Assembly: GCA_001899305.1 (NCBI GenBank)
Contig: MKWL01000001.1
Span: forward strand, 434,001-498,000
Direction of reading: 5' to 3'
DNA: 64,000 nt
Source of the DNA: Thiobacillus sp. 0-1251
GTDB taxonomy: Bacteria; Pseudomonadota; Gammaproteobacteria; Burkholderiales; Thiobacillaceae
The translations under genes were made by a program, and so were the position numbers. Below are positions 17,297-26,593 of this stretch, piece by piece. Under the pieces are notes generated by a model. It ran no database searches. It saw only the letters and a list, made by a program, of their open reading frames with translations, and was not told where the DNA came from. How positions within the stretch are numbered: the stretch's first letter is position 1; each line of letters begins with the position of its first letter.

Positions 17297-18343
17297 TCAG
17301 AGGATTCGTTTGTGGTCGAGTTGTCTGACCAGCGTACGTACGGGGGCGGGGAGCGCTGCATCGAGTGCATCGGCCAGAGGGAGCCAGATCTGGCCGGGTG
17401 GCGTGTCGTGGCGTGGCGCCAACTGGAGCCGAACCGGCTGGATGTGCAGTTTGAAGTGGGTGAAGCTGTGTGTGAACTGCGGGAGAGCCTGCTGGGCCAG
17501 CGCGGTGAAGCCGAAGCGCTCGCGGCAATGGCTGGCGGCGTCGACGTCGGGAGCCAGTTCGGGCAGGCTCCACAAGCCGCCCCAAATACCCTGCGAGGGA
17601 CGCTTTTCAAGCATGAGTTCGCCGCGGTCGAGCAGCAGCAGCATCTGTACCTGCTTTTCCGGCAGTGCTTTTTTGGGGCGTGGTGCTGGCAATTCCTGGA
17701 CGCGGCCTTGCGCATGGGCGACGCAGTCGGCATTGACCGGGCAGACCGCACAATTTGGCTGGCTACGGGTACAGACGAGTGCGCCAAGATCCATCATGCC
17801 CTGGGTGTAGGTCTCGATGGCCGTGTCCGGCAGCAGCGACTCGGCCCGCGTCCACAACGCCGACTCGACTGTCTTGTCGCCGGGCCAGCCAGCGATGCCG
17901 CCATGGCGTGCCAGGACGCGCTTGACGTTGCCATCGAGAATGGCGCAGCGCTGGCTGAATGCCAGCGCTGCAATGGCCGCAGCGGTCGAGCGCCCCACGC
18001 CCGGCAGTTGTGCGATGGCGTCGGGCCGGGCCGGAAATATCCCGCCATGTCGGGTCACGACGGCGCGTGCCGCCGCGTGCAGATTGCGCGCGCGACTGTA
18101 GTAGCCAAGCCCGCTCCACAACGCGAGCACGTCGTCTTCCTGGGCGGCGGCCAGGGCCGGCAGATCGGGGAAACGGGCGACAAAACGCTCGAAATAGGGG
18201 ATGACCGTGGCAACCTGGGTCTGCTGCAGCATGATTTCCGACAGCCAGATACGGTAGGGATCGCGTGTGCCCTGCCATGGCAGGGTATGGCGACCGTGGT
18301 GCAACTGCCAGTGGATGATGCGGGACGCAAATGATTTTTTCAC
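17297..18343 (-). CDS. mutY: A/G-specific adenine glycosylase MutY
   Basis: The 348-residue DNA-repair enzyme removes adenine mispaired with 8-oxoguanine. Seen are PWQGTRDPYRIWLSEIMLQQ with the catalytic Glu, the helix-hairpin-helix LPGVGRSTAAAIAALAF followed by the catalytic Asp in ILDGNVKRVL, and the 4Fe-4S ligands in a C-x6-C-x2-C-x5-C pattern near residues 185-205. A C-terminal NUDIX-like domain recognises 8-oxoG. The GTG at 18343 is preferred; a TTG at 18373 would add ten residues without better support. Confidence 0.95.
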   Translation of the reverse strand: MKKSFASRIIHWQLHHGRHTLPWQGTRDPYRIWLSEIMLQQTQVATVIPYFERFVARFPDLPALAAAQEDDVLALWSGLGYYSRARNLHAAARAVVTRHGGIFPARPDAIAQLPGVGRSTAAAIAALAFSQRCAILDGNVKRVLARHGGIAGWPGDKTVESALWTRAESLLPDTAIETYTQGMMDLGALVCTRSQPNCAVCPVNADCVAHAQGRVQELPAPRPKKALPEKQVQMLLLLDRGELMLEKRPSQGIWGGLWSLPELAPDVDAASHCRERFGFTALAQQALPQFTHSFTHFKLHIQPVRLQLAPRHDTPPGQIWLPLADALDAALPAPVRTLVRQLDHKRIL

Positions 18344-18421
18344 CCCGGCAGGGTAGCACCGTTTAGGGTACAAGCCGTGGCGAAAGGAGGGGCAAGCGAA
18401 GCCCGCGAGTCAGTTGCCTGC

Positions 18422-20650
18422 TCAGGCGTGACCGAGTTTCTGGCGGAACAGGTTCATCAGCTTGCCGAACGCCGATTCGGTGATCGACTTGCGTTCGACC
18501 AGTACGGCTTCGCCGCGGCGCAGCTTGTCGGCCAGGCGATGCAGGCCGATGGAAAAGCTGTTCATGCCATCCTGATCCGAGAACAGGTAGGTGTTCTTGA
18601 TGCTGCTGACCCAGCCCAGTCGTGCCCAGCGGAACGTGCCGTCATCGTAGTGGAATTCCACCCAGTCGCCCTTGTTCAGGGCAAGGGCGCGCTGGGTGAA
18701 TTCGTCTTCCACTTCAGGCGTGGCCGGCTCGGCTTCGGCTGCCACGATCGGGGGGGCTTCCGGTACGGCAGGCGCGAGCGCTTCGATTTCTTCGGGGGTG
18801 ATGTCGGGCAACGGAACCGGCTGGGCATTGGGCCGTACCGCGTTGGCGTGCAGGATGACCAGGGTGGCGAAGAAACGATCGGAGAGTTTCTGCGGCAGGT
18901 CGATTTCTGCCGTACCTTCACGCAGGCGCTTCAGCAGCCCGGGCAGAATGCGCACCAGCATCAGGCGTGCATCCATATCCGCCTTGGGTTGCACGCTCCA
19001 GACCAGTTCGCGCATGGTTTCGACATGGCTGTTGAAATGCGCGCCCTGCTCACCTTCGCTGATGTAATCCTGGGTAAGCAACTGCGCCCAGTCGCGGCGC
19101 AGGAATTCGCGCACCGCATCGCCTGCCTGTTGGTCCTTTAGCGCGCGATTGATGAAATCATGCACGATGACCGGCGCGAGTTCGGCACGTTCGCTTTGCT
19201 TGATCTGGGCGATATCCGGTTGCAGGCTGACATCCACCGTCTCCTCGAGCGTTTCTTCCAGAGTGGAGGCCATGGCCTCCAGCTCGATGGCAGCGGATTC
19301 GAATACGGCAATGTCCTGCTCGAAACTGTCCAGCACCCGGCTGACCACTTGCGAGATGGCATCGAGACGGGCATTGCCCGTCTCGTTGTCGGGCAGGTGC
19401 ACGGAAAGCGTGGCGATCGCATCCAGCATGCGGCGCACCGGATGATTCGACTGCGAGAAGAAATTGCGGTCCAGCATCGCCGCCTTCAGCACCGGAATCT
19501 GCAGGCGCGCAATTTGGGCCTTGAGGCGATCGGGGATGGAGGCTTCGTCGAACACCACGTCGAACAGCATGGCCACGGCGTCCACCAGCACCGCATCGAG
19601 CGGGCTGGCTGCCTGCATGACCGGGCTTTGCTGCAAGCTGCGCAGCACGTTGCTGACATTGGTGGCTTCCAGCAGGGGCAGTTCGAAGCGTCCGCCGCCG
19701 GGCAGCATGAGGGCGCCGGATTGAAGTTGGCTGAGCGAATCAAGCAGGCTGAAGCCGGCAAGCCCGGCCGCCGCACTGCCGCCGCCCGCACCGGTACCGG
19801 CGGCATATCCGCCTGTGGCCGGCGCGCCGCCATGCGCGAGCTGCTCGAACAGCCTGAACATGTCGCCGCCGGTTTGTCCCTGCATGGCAGGGCCCGTACC
19901 GGCAGAGGGCGTGCCGTGTTGGGCGGGGCCAGAGCTTTGTGCCCGGTTCTTCGCGCCGACTTTCAGGTCAGGCAGGATGCCGCGGTCGATCAGATGGCGG
20001 TTGATGGCCTGGTAGATGTGGGCGAGTTCGGTGGTGAGCACCAGATCGAACTGGTTCAGGAGAACGATTCGCACATCCTGTTCCAGCTGCATGCGGGTGA
20101 TGCCGTCGAGCATCGCTTCGCACAGCGCGCGCGGGCCCAGCGGGTTGTCGTTCTCGGCGAGATCGCTGCGGCCCAGCAGATGGGCAATACGAGCATCCAG
20201 GGCAACCAGTTCCTCGGCGCAGTTGAAGCGCAGTCGCGAGGTGGCTTTATCGACCGCCAGCGTGATTTCGAAATCCTGGTCGTCCACCAGGGACAGTTCG
20301 AGCAATTCGCTGCCAGTCGTTTTCTCGCGATTGAGCGCAAAATCGCTGAAGTTCTGGCAGTAGGCGTCCTTGCAGGCACTCAGTAATTCGTTGGCCTGCT
20401 TGTTGAGGATACCCTGGGCGCCGTAATACGTATTGCGCGTGTCCAGCAAAGGCGAACGGTCGGCCATTGCCAGCAGGGTGTTTTCCATGGCCTCGGTCTG
20501 CCGGGTCAGCACACGGGTCGCACCTTCGATCAGCAGGTCGCGGCAGCCGTGCAGGACGGACAAAGTCTCGGCGGAGACCTGCGCACGGCGCGCTCGCTCG
20601 AATTGATTGAGGTTAACTACGACTGAATTGTCTGGCATCTCGCGCTCCAT
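18422..20650 (-). CDS. DUF1631 family protein, downstream of a c-di-GMP riboswitch
   Basis: This 742-residue protein belongs to the DUF1631 family (often misnamed thymidine phosphorylase). The N-terminal helical region is followed by a Gly/Ala-rich linker at about 235-290, a long helical middle, and a C-terminal beta domain starting at LNKGDWVEFHYDD and including RLGWVSSIKNTYLFSDQDG. That last domain resembles a PilZ-like barrel but lacks a clear RxxxR motif. The ATG at 20650 is chosen because GAGGTGATC lies eight bases upstream; 20638 also has a GGAG. A GEMM-I riboswitch sits in the leader, so expression should respond to cyclic di-GMP. The biochemical role is unknown. Confidence 0.88.
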   Translation of the reverse strand: MEREMPDNSVVVNLNQFERARRAQVSAETLSVLHGCRDLLIEGATRVLTRQTEAMENTLLAMADRSPLLDTRNTYYGAQGILNKQANELLSACKDAYCQNFSDFALNREKTTGSELLELSLVDDQDFEITLAVDKATSRLRFNCAEELVALDARIAHLLGRSDLAENDNPLGPRALCEAMLDGITRMQLEQDVRIVLLNQFDLVLTTELAHIYQAINRHLIDRGILPDLKVGAKNRAQSSGPAQHGTPSAGTGPAMQGQTGGDMFRLFEQLAHGGAPATGGYAAGTGAGGGSAAAGLAGFSLLDSLSQLQSGALMLPGGGRFELPLLEATNVSNVLRSLQQSPVMQAASPLDAVLVDAVAMLFDVVFDEASIPDRLKAQIARLQIPVLKAAMLDRNFFSQSNHPVRRMLDAIATLSVHLPDNETGNARLDAISQVVSRVLDSFEQDIAVFESAAIELEAMASTLEETLEETVDVSLQPDIAQIKQSERAELAPVIVHDFINRALKDQQAGDAVREFLRRDWAQLLTQDYISEGEQGAHFNSHVETMRELVWSVQPKADMDARLMLVRILPGLLKRLREGTAEIDLPQKLSDRFFATLVILHANAVRPNAQPVPLPDITPEEIEALAPAVPEAPPIVAAEAEPATPEVEDEFTQRALALNKGDWVEFHYDDGTFRWARLGWVSSIKNTYLFSDQDGMNSFSIGLHRLADKLRRGEAVLVERKSITESAFGKLMNLFRQKLGHA

Positions 20651-20711
20651 GGGGATCACCTCGCGGTATCGGCGGCTGGCCGGCCAACGGAGGGTGTACG
20701 CGTGACAGGAG

Positions 20712-20815
20712 TACTGCCGGCGGCCCCGCTATCTCGTCAGCCGGATGTGGCGGGCGAGACCGGTAACTTTGCGTCCCTGCCTCGCGGCGGGTTTGCCCTG
20801 TTCGGTGGTCGGCGA
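20712..20815 (-). ncRNA. Cyclic-di-GMP-I (GEMM-I) riboswitch
   Basis: Read on the minus strand, the leader contains ACAGGGCAAACC (around 20801-20790), a P2 stem capped by a GCGA GNRA tetraloop (around 20782-20788), GGGACGCAAAG (20777-20767), a P3 stem with TCTCG pairing to CGAGA, and ATAGCGGGG (20732-20724). These are the conserved core elements of the GEMM-I aptamer in the right order and spacing, nearly identical in the core to the Vibrio cholerae Vc2 element. Outer limits (P1) are approximate. About 60 bases separate it from the DUF1631 start. No U-tract terminator is seen, so control may act on translation or through Rho; the strong GAGGTGATC ribosome site is a possible target. Confidence 0.93.
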
Positions 20816-20899
20816 TTGCGCCGAAAAATCGACACACAACCGCATAACTGACCTATCGGCCAAGCTGAACGAAACTTGAGTGTAGTCGAAGCCGAAATA

Positions 20900-22954
20900 T
20901 TAAGCGCGACCGTTTACCAAGCTGTCCTTAAGGCGCAGCATGGCATTTCGGGTTAGTGACTGCTCCGGAATCCGAGCCCGGCCGGTCCGGATTTCCACCG
21001 CGAGTCCCTCGCAATCCAGTGAAAAGCGCTGCTCGCCTTCGCTGTCACAAAACAGCAGGTAGCCACGTACGCCGACCCAGGCCACGCGGGCAGTCGCAAG
21101 ACCCTCGTAAGGCGGGTCGAAATCCACCCAGTCGCCCTCGATCAATTGTTGCGCCTGCAGCAGGGCGGGATCGTTTTCCTGTGGGGCCGGCACCTGGTCG
21201 GCCAACGATTCGATTTGCGCTTGCGAGATGCGCTTCGGGGTAAATGTGCTCACCAGCGCTTCGCGATGTCCCAGGGCAGGGCGGATCCAGCATTCCTGAG
21301 TGGCCGTGATGGCGCTGAAGAAATCTTTCAATTGCGCCGGTTCGGCCCCCTGGGCCAGGAGGCCCTGCCGCAATGCGGCATTGATGGCGGGGATCGATTG
21401 CAGTCGGGTTTCGCGCGTGGTATCGCTGTCGGGCGTCTGCAGGCTGAGGAAAAGATTCTGCAGGGTCTGGCAGGCCGCCCGCCAGTCGGGGCCTTCGCCG
21501 GATTCGGCCATGTACAGGGAGGCCATATGCGGAACCCAGGCGGTTTCCAGCCGCCGCAGGACGGATTCCGGGGCGGGATAGCGTTCGGTCAGGTCATTCA
21601 GGTTTTCCAGCGCCAGCAGCGTGCCCAGTTCCTGCCGCTCGATCTGCTCCAGATGCGCGACTTCAGCATTCAGTGCGACTTCCGTGCGCGCATCCTCGCC
21701 CGCCAGCCAGACGGCGAGTGCGCTGTGTGCCCGGGCAAAAGCCTCGTTCGGGTGATCGGCGTCGTCGAGAACGGTGGCGCAGGCGGTATGGATTTGCTCG
21801 AGCGCGCTGTGGTGCGTCGCGTCGCCTTCGGGAAAGCGTCGGGAGAACTGGCCCATCAGGTCGATCAGTTGGCGTGCCGGGTGCTGGTCGTCGCTGAAAA
21901 ACTCGGGCGAAATGAGCGCCACCCTGAGGGCCGGGATCTGCAGGTGCGCGATCTCGACCTTGTAGTTCGGCGAGACGGCGGGATCGTCGAGGATGAATTC
22001 GAACAGGCCCGCCAAGGCATCCAGTATGGCGAGATCGAATGCACCGGTGCCGGCTTGGCGTGCATCCTGCTGCAGTTGTCGCAGGACCAAGGACGGTGTT
22101 TCGCCGCCGGCGCTTGTGGGTCCGGGGGGGAAGGCATGCCAGTCGGCCAGGCTGTCGACCAGGCTGCGCGGCGGGGCACCCTGTAGCAGCCCGATTGAAG
22201 ACCCGCCGCTTGCCGGGCCTGTTCCTCCGGCGGCGGAGGCGGACTGGATATGCGCCAGCACAGTGTGTCCTACGTCAGGCTCGCTTCGTCGGGACGGGGA
22301 TGGGCGGGGGGCATCCGGCACCGGAAGGTCGGAAAGATCGACCATGCTGAGAAATTGATTGAGCGCCGTGTAAGTGTGTTTCAGCGTATCGAGCAGCGGC
22401 GCGCGTACGCATTCGAGCAAAAAGGTACCGCATGCCGAACTCATGCCTTGCGAATCAAGTGCGCGTGAGAGGGCGCGAACGACCGGAAGCGGGCCGTAGG
22501 CATCGGGATGGTTGGTGTTTTTTTCCTGCTTGGCCCGTTGCACCGCCTGGATGCGGCGGAACAGCGGCAGCATGTCGGCGCGCAGCGTTTCGGTCATGTC
22601 GGCAGCAAGCTTCTCTTCGGCCAGTTGACGCTTGAGCGTGTCGTCGTCCACCAGCTGCAGTTCGGGCGCAGGATCGCCGTGGTGACGGGGAAATGTCTCG
22701 GGCCGGGCGAGGTGGCGGCGAAACTGGTCGGCAAACGCGGCGGACAAGGCTTCCGGACTGGTGTTGAGCAGGTCGAGACAGGTTTGTCCAGTGGTGACGT
22801 GCGGGGTGTCCATCCGGTCGGCCAGCACCCGGAAGATGGTGTCCTGGATCGCGGTGCGACTGCGCTGGAAGAAATTGTCCAACGCCTGCGTCATGCGCGC
22901 ATCGACCTCGCGCAGCAAGGCGTCGGGGGAGGACGGGGCGGGCTTGGTATTCAT
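20900..22954 (-). CDS. DUF1631 family protein (second, tandem copy)
   Basis: The 684-residue product has the DUF1631 layout: N-terminal helical region with ALDNFFQRSRTAIQDTIFRVL, a low-complexity linker near 220-260, a helical middle with LDALAGLFEFILDDP and IAHLQIPALRVALI (similar to IARLQIPVLKAAML in the neighbour), and a C-terminal beta domain IEGDWVDFDPP...TARVAWVGVRGYLLFCDSEG. The ATG at 22954 is chosen because a longer frame would run through the tRNA-Gly gene. It is divergent enough from the downstream copy to be an old duplication. No riboswitch is seen ahead of it. The role is unknown. Confidence 0.87.
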   Translation of the reverse strand: MNTKPAPSSPDALLREVDARMTQALDNFFQRSRTAIQDTIFRVLADRMDTPHVTTGQTCLDLLNTSPEALSAAFADQFRRHLARPETFPRHHGDPAPELQLVDDDTLKRQLAEEKLAADMTETLRADMLPLFRRIQAVQRAKQEKNTNHPDAYGPLPVVRALSRALDSQGMSSACGTFLLECVRAPLLDTLKHTYTALNQFLSMVDLSDLPVPDAPRPSPSRRSEPDVGHTVLAHIQSASAAGGTGPASGGSSIGLLQGAPPRSLVDSLADWHAFPPGPTSAGGETPSLVLRQLQQDARQAGTGAFDLAILDALAGLFEFILDDPAVSPNYKVEIAHLQIPALRVALISPEFFSDDQHPARQLIDLMGQFSRRFPEGDATHHSALEQIHTACATVLDDADHPNEAFARAHSALAVWLAGEDARTEVALNAEVAHLEQIERQELGTLLALENLNDLTERYPAPESVLRRLETAWVPHMASLYMAESGEGPDWRAACQTLQNLFLSLQTPDSDTTRETRLQSIPAINAALRQGLLAQGAEPAQLKDFFSAITATQECWIRPALGHREALVSTFTPKRISQAQIESLADQVPAPQENDPALLQAQQLIEGDWVDFDPPYEGLATARVAWVGVRGYLLFCDSEGEQRFSLDCEGLAVEIRTGRARIPEQSLTRNAMLRLKDSLVNGRA

Positions 22955-23005
22955 GGCCTTAACACTATCAGGAGTGACCCCAATCAATCGGCGGCAAGCC
23001 ATATC

Positions 23006-23079
23006 TGGAGCGGGCGAAGGGAATCGAACCCTCCTCATGAGCTTGGGAAGCTCAGGTAATGCCACTATACGACGCCCGC
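23006..23079 (-). tRNA. tRNA-Gly (anticodon CCC)
   Basis: A 74-base gene read on the minus strand with encoded CCA. The acceptor stem GCGGGCG pairs with CGCCCGC, the anticodon stem TGAGC/GCTCA encloses the loop TTCCCAA (anticodon CCC), and the T arm has GGTTCGATTCC. The 5' end is at 23079. Confidence 0.96.
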
Positions 23080-23154
23080 GCGGTATCGGTACCCTTCAGG
23101 GTAGAATCCGTCATGATACTGAAACTTGCACACCTCCGATAGAAGAAGCGCTTT

Positions 23155-23358
23155 GTGATTGAACTGCTCATCAACGGCGAATCCCGCAGCTTTCCAGCTC
23201 CGCTTTCACTTGCCCGGCTCGTCGAGACCCTCGACCTGGCTGGCAAGCGCATCGCGATCGAGCGCAACGGCGCGATCGTGCCTAAGAGCCAGCACGTGGA
23301 TACGCAGCTTGTATCTGGCGACCGGCTCGAAATCGTGGTCGCGGTCGGCGGCGGTTGA
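23155..23358 (+). CDS. thiS: Sulfur carrier protein ThiS
   Basis: The 67-residue ubiquitin-fold carrier delivers sulfur as a C-terminal thiocarboxylate for thiazole synthesis in thiamine biosynthesis. It has IELLINGES at the N-terminus and the required terminal Gly-Gly (VVAVGGG). It uses a GTG start. thiG follows 48 bases later. No TPP riboswitch is visible upstream. Confidence 0.95.
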   Translation: MIELLINGESRSFPAPLSLARLVETLDLAGKRIAIERNGAIVPKSQHVDTQLVSGDRLEIVVAVGGG

Positions 23359-23406
23359 GCCAGCCGGCACGCCACCATTTACCCCTCACCTCTCACCTCT
23401 CACCCC

Positions 23407-24195
23407 ATGGAACCTCTCGTCATCGCCGGACAACCCTATGCCTCCCGTCTGCTGGTCGGCACAGGAAAATACAAGGATTTCGAACAGACGCGTCTCGCGG
23501 TCGAGGCCTCGGGCGCGCAGATCGTCACCGTCGCGATCCGCCGTACCAACATCGGCCAGGACGCCAGCCAGCCCAGCCTGCTGGATGCGCTGCCGCCGTC
23601 GAAATACACGTATCTGCCCAATACCGCGGGCTGCTACACGGCAGACGATGCGATCCGTACCCTGCGCCTGGCGCGCGAGCTGCTCGACGGCCATTCCTTG
23701 GTCAAGCTCGAAGTGCTGGGTGACGCCGAGTCGCTGTATCCCAACGTGTCCGAAACGATCCGGGCCGCCGAGGTGCTGGTCAAGGATGGCTTCCAGGTCA
23801 TGGTCTACACGTCCGACGACCCCATCGCCGCCAAACAGCTGGAGGACATCGGCTGTGTCGCGGTGATGCCGCTGGCAAGCCTGATCGGCTCCGGCATGGG
23901 CATTCTCAATCCGTGGAATTTGCAGATCATCATCGATCGGCTGTCGGTGCCGGTGATCGTCGATGCCGGTGTGGGGACAGCGAGCGACGCCACCATCGCG
24001 ATGGAACTGGGCTGCGATGCCGTATTGATGAACACTGCGATTGCAGGCGCGGGCAATCCCGTGCTGATGGCCTCGGCGATGAAGAAGGCGGTGGAGGCCG
24101 GGCGCGAGGCCTTCCTCGCCGGCCGCATGCCGAAGAAGATCTACCAAGCGAGCCCGAGCTCGCCGACCAGCGGCCTCATTACAGGCAGCAAATGA
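23407..24195 (+). CDS. thiG: Thiazole synthase ThiG
   Basis: The 262-residue TIM-barrel enzyme forms the thiazole phosphate moiety from deoxyxylulose 5-phosphate, dehydroglycine and ThiS thiocarboxylate. It has RLLVGTGKY near residue 14, the Schiff-base lysine K100 in LVKLEVLGD, and the phosphate loop region [10 protein letters not shown] and [10 protein letters not shown]. The ATG at 23407 follows a pyrimidine-rich tract rather than a ribosome site. It is co-directional with thiS and trmB. Confidence 0.96.
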   Translation: MEPLVIAGQPYASRLLVGTGKYKDFEQTRLAVEASGAQIVTVAIRRTNIGQDASQPSLLDALPPSKYTYLPNTAGCYTADDAIRTLRLARELLDGHSLVKLEVLGDAESLYPNVSETIRAAEVLVKDGFQVMVYTSDDPIAAKQLEDIGCVAVMPLASLIGSGMGILNPWNLQIIIDRLSVPVIVDAGVGTASDATIAMELGCDAVLMNTAIAGAGNPVLMASAMKKAVEAGREAFLAGRMPKKIYQASPSSPTSGLITGSK

Positions 24196-24199
24196 CAGC

Positions 24200-24883
24200 A
24201 TGACGAGCGAAACCGGCGCGCATCCGCGCATCCGCTCCTACGTGCTGCGTGCCGGGCGCGTCGGTTCCGGCCAGGCGCGTGCGCTGGCCGAGATCGGACC
24301 ACGGTTCATGCTGCCCTACCAGCCCGGCGTGATCGATCTCGACGCCGTGTTCGGCCGGTCGGCCCCCCGCATTCTGGAAATCGGTTTCGGCATGGGCGAG
24401 GGGCTGGCCGAGATTGCCGCCGCTCACCCCGAAAACGATTACCTTGGTGTGGAAGTCCACACGCCGGGTGTCGGTGCGCTGCTGAAGCAGGTCGGCGAAC
24501 ACGGTCTCGCCAACGTGCGCGTCATCCAGCACGATGCTGTCGAGGTGCTGACCCACATGCTGGCGCCCGACGGTCTGACCGGCGTCCATATTTTTTTCCC
24601 CGATCCCTGGCACAAGAAGCGTCACCACAAGCGGCGTCTGATCCAACCGCCATTGGTACGACTGCTTGCCAGCCGCCTCCGCCCTGGCGGTTATATTCAC
24701 CTGGCGACCGACTGGCAGGATTACGCCGAACAGATGCTCGCGGTGCTCTCCAGCGAACAGCTGCTCGCCAACACCGTGGCAGACTACGCGCCGCGTCCCG
24801 ATACCCGCCCCCTGACCAAGTTCGAGCAGCGCGGCATCCGCCTGGGACATGGCGTGTGGGACCTGCTATTCCGCCGGTCTTAG
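24200..24883 (+). CDS. trmB: tRNA (guanine-N7)-methyltransferase TrmB
   Basis: The 227-residue class I SAM methyltransferase makes m7G46 in tRNA. It has the SAM loop [15 protein letters not shown], the acidic [10 protein letters not shown], the catalytic-site signature [16 protein letters not shown], and [11 protein letters not shown] near the end. It starts four bases after thiG. Confidence 0.96.
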   Translation: MTSETGAHPRIRSYVLRAGRVGSGQARALAEIGPRFMLPYQPGVIDLDAVFGRSAPRILEIGFGMGEGLAEIAAAHPENDYLGVEVHTPGVGALLKQVGEHGLANVRVIQHDAVEVLTHMLAPDGLTGVHIFFPDPWHKKRHHKRRLIQPPLVRLLASRLRPGGYIHLATDWQDYAEQMLAVLSSEQLLANTVADYAPRPDTRPLTKFEQRGIRLGHGVWDLLFRRS

Positions 24884-24905
24884 AAATCCGTCAGGGCATG
24901 CGGCT

Positions 24906-25553
24906 ATGATGCAGGCCATGGACATCCTCGAACTTGCCAAGGCCGCACTCGCGCTGTTTGCCATCGTCGATCCTGTCGGCGTGATTCCGATGTTTCTTCT
25001 GGCCACCCAGGGTTACACGCTTGCGCAGAGCCATGCAGCAGCACGGATCGCCGCATTGACCGTGCTGGGGGTGCTGACGCTGTTCGCCTTTCTGGGTGAG
25101 CCGCTGCTCACGTTCTTCGGCATTCGCCTGGCTGCGTTTGCGGTGGCGGGCGGTTTGCTGCTGTTGCTGCTGGCCTTGTCGATGGTGCAGGCCCGCGTCA
25201 GCCCACAACGGCAAACCCAGGATGAAGCGGTCGAGGCTGAGGAGCGGGATGCAGTGGGCGTGGTGCCGCTGGGTATTCCCCTGCTGGCCGGACCAGGTGC
25301 GATCACCCACGTGATCGTGGCGGCTTCCGCTGCCAAGGGCGAAGTGCTGCATCAGACGGCCCTGCTGATCCCGATCGGACTGGTTGCGCTGTCGGTCTGG
25401 CTGTCATTTCGCGCCGCACCCGTGATTTCACGGCGGCTGGGAAAAACCGGGATTCATGTCGTCACCCGCTTGATGGGATTGATCATCGCGGCGATTTCAG
25501 TCGAGATGATCGCGGACGGACTCGGCAAGCTGTTCCCCGGCCTGCTGACCTGA
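24906..25553 (+). CDS. MarC family (UPF0056) membrane protein
   Basis: The 215-residue product has about six hydrophobic helices. The family signatures are FAIVDPVGVIPMFL near the N-terminus and GIPLLAGPGAITHVIV in the middle, followed by the terminal LMGLIIAAISVEMIADGL. MarC proteins are inner-membrane proteins of unsettled function; the older link to multiple antibiotic resistance is not supported. Start choice between 24906 and 24918 is open. Confidence 0.9.
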   Translation: MMQAMDILELAKAALALFAIVDPVGVIPMFLLATQGYTLAQSHAAARIAALTVLGVLTLFAFLGEPLLTFFGIRLAAFAVAGGLLLLLLALSMVQARVSPQRQTQDEAVEAEERDAVGVVPLGIPLLAGPGAITHVIVAASAAKGEVLHQTALLIPIGLVALSVWLSFRAAPVISRRLGKTGIHVVTRLMGLIIAAISVEMIADGLGKLFPGLLT

Positions 25554-25683
25554 TTGGGTGCGTGGTGCACCGGCAAGGTGCGCAGTCAGGCAACTTGTCC
25601 GTCATTCAGGCGTCCTATCATGCGATTGCGCGGGCGCGATTGATGCGCCATGCAAGCCATCCACTACAAATAAGGAGCCAGGT

Positions 25684-26592
25684 ATGGAATTCGGAATTGT
25701 CGGACTCGGTCGCATGGGCGGCAACATGGCGCGGCGGCTGGCGCGCAAGGGGATCAGGATCGCAGTCACCAATCGCAGCCATGACGTGAGCGAGGCCATC
25801 GCAGCTGAAACCGGGCATCTCGCCTGTGTCTCCCTCCAGGACATGGTGGCGGCCTTGCAGACGCCGCGCATCGTCTGGCTGATGCTGCCGGCGGGCGAGG
25901 CCACCGAGACAGCGCTGGATACCCTCGCCCCACTGCTGTCGCCGGGCGATCTCGTGGTCGACGGCGCCAATGCCTATTACAAGGACGACCAGCGCCGCGC
26001 CGGACAACTGGCGAAACAGGCGATCGAGTTTGCCGATGCCGGCGTATCCGGCGGCGTGTGGGGCCTGGAGAACGGCTACTGCATCATGTTCGGCGGCAGC
26101 GATGCGGCCGCCGCGCGGCTCAAGCCCTACATGGAGGCGCTCGCGCCCACCCCGACGGAGGGCTGGCTGCATACCGGGCCGGTCGGGTCCGGTCATTTCG
26201 TCAAGATGGTACACAACGGCATCGAGTACGGCATGATGCAGGCCTTCGCCGAAGGCTTCGCGCTGATGAAGAACAAGCCGGGCTTCGATCTCGACATCGG
26301 TGAAATCGCTGAGCTGTGGCGGCATGGCAGCGTGGTGCGTTCCTGGCTGCTGGATCTGTCGGCCGATTTCCTGGCGAAGGATCAATCATTGGAATCCATT
26401 GAACCCTTCGTCGCCGATTCGGGCGAAGGGCGCTGGACGGCGCTGGAATCGGTGGAGCAGGGCATCCCCACGCCGGCGATGTCGCTGGCCCTGATGATGC
26501 GGTTCGCCAGCCAGGGCAAAAACGACTACGCCGCGAAAATGCTGGCGAAAATGCGTCAGGGATTCGGCGGCCATGCAGTGAAGGAGGGCTGA
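25684..26592 (+). CDS. gnd: 6-phosphogluconate dehydrogenase, short (GndA/YqeC-like) form
   Basis: The 302-residue oxidative decarboxylase converts 6-phosphogluconate to ribulose 5-phosphate. It has the Rossmann motif GIVGLGRMGGNMARRL at residue 4, VDGANAYYKDD, the substrate loop DAGVSGGVWGLENGYC and the catalytic lysine in FVKMVHNGIEYGM. It is of the short class (about 300 residues, versus about 470 for E. coli Gnd), which often prefers NAD+. A GGAG precedes the ATG at 25684. It is the first gene of the gnd-zwf-pgl operon. Confidence 0.94.
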   Translation: MEFGIVGLGRMGGNMARRLARKGIRIAVTNRSHDVSEAIAAETGHLACVSLQDMVAALQTPRIVWLMLPAGEATETALDTLAPLLSPGDLVVDGANAYYKDDQRRAGQLAKQAIEFADAGVSGGVWGLENGYCIMFGGSDAAAARLKPYMEALAPTPTEGWLHTGPVGSGHFVKMVHNGIEYGMMQAFAEGFALMKNKPGFDLDIGEIAELWRHGSVVRSWLLDLSADFLAKDQSLESIEPFVADSGEGRWTALESVEQGIPTPAMSLALMMRFASQGKNDYAAKMLAKMRQGFGGHAVKEG

Positions 26593-26593
26593 G

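Noticed and set aside
17230-17787. Upstream extension of the PstS-like frame
   Set aside because: It is antisense to mutY and lies before the signal peptide.
22955-23065. N-terminal extension of the second DUF1631 frame
   Set aside because: It would run through the tRNA-Gly gene and is not family-like; the ATG at 22954 fits.
23090-23103. TACCC-TTCA-GGGTA inverted repeat between tRNA-Gly and thiS
   Set aside because: Short stem without T-run; could be chance, and no matching element was found that would define a function.
23080-23154. Possible TPP riboswitch ahead of thiS
   Set aside because: No CTGAGA-type thi-box core is present in the short gap.
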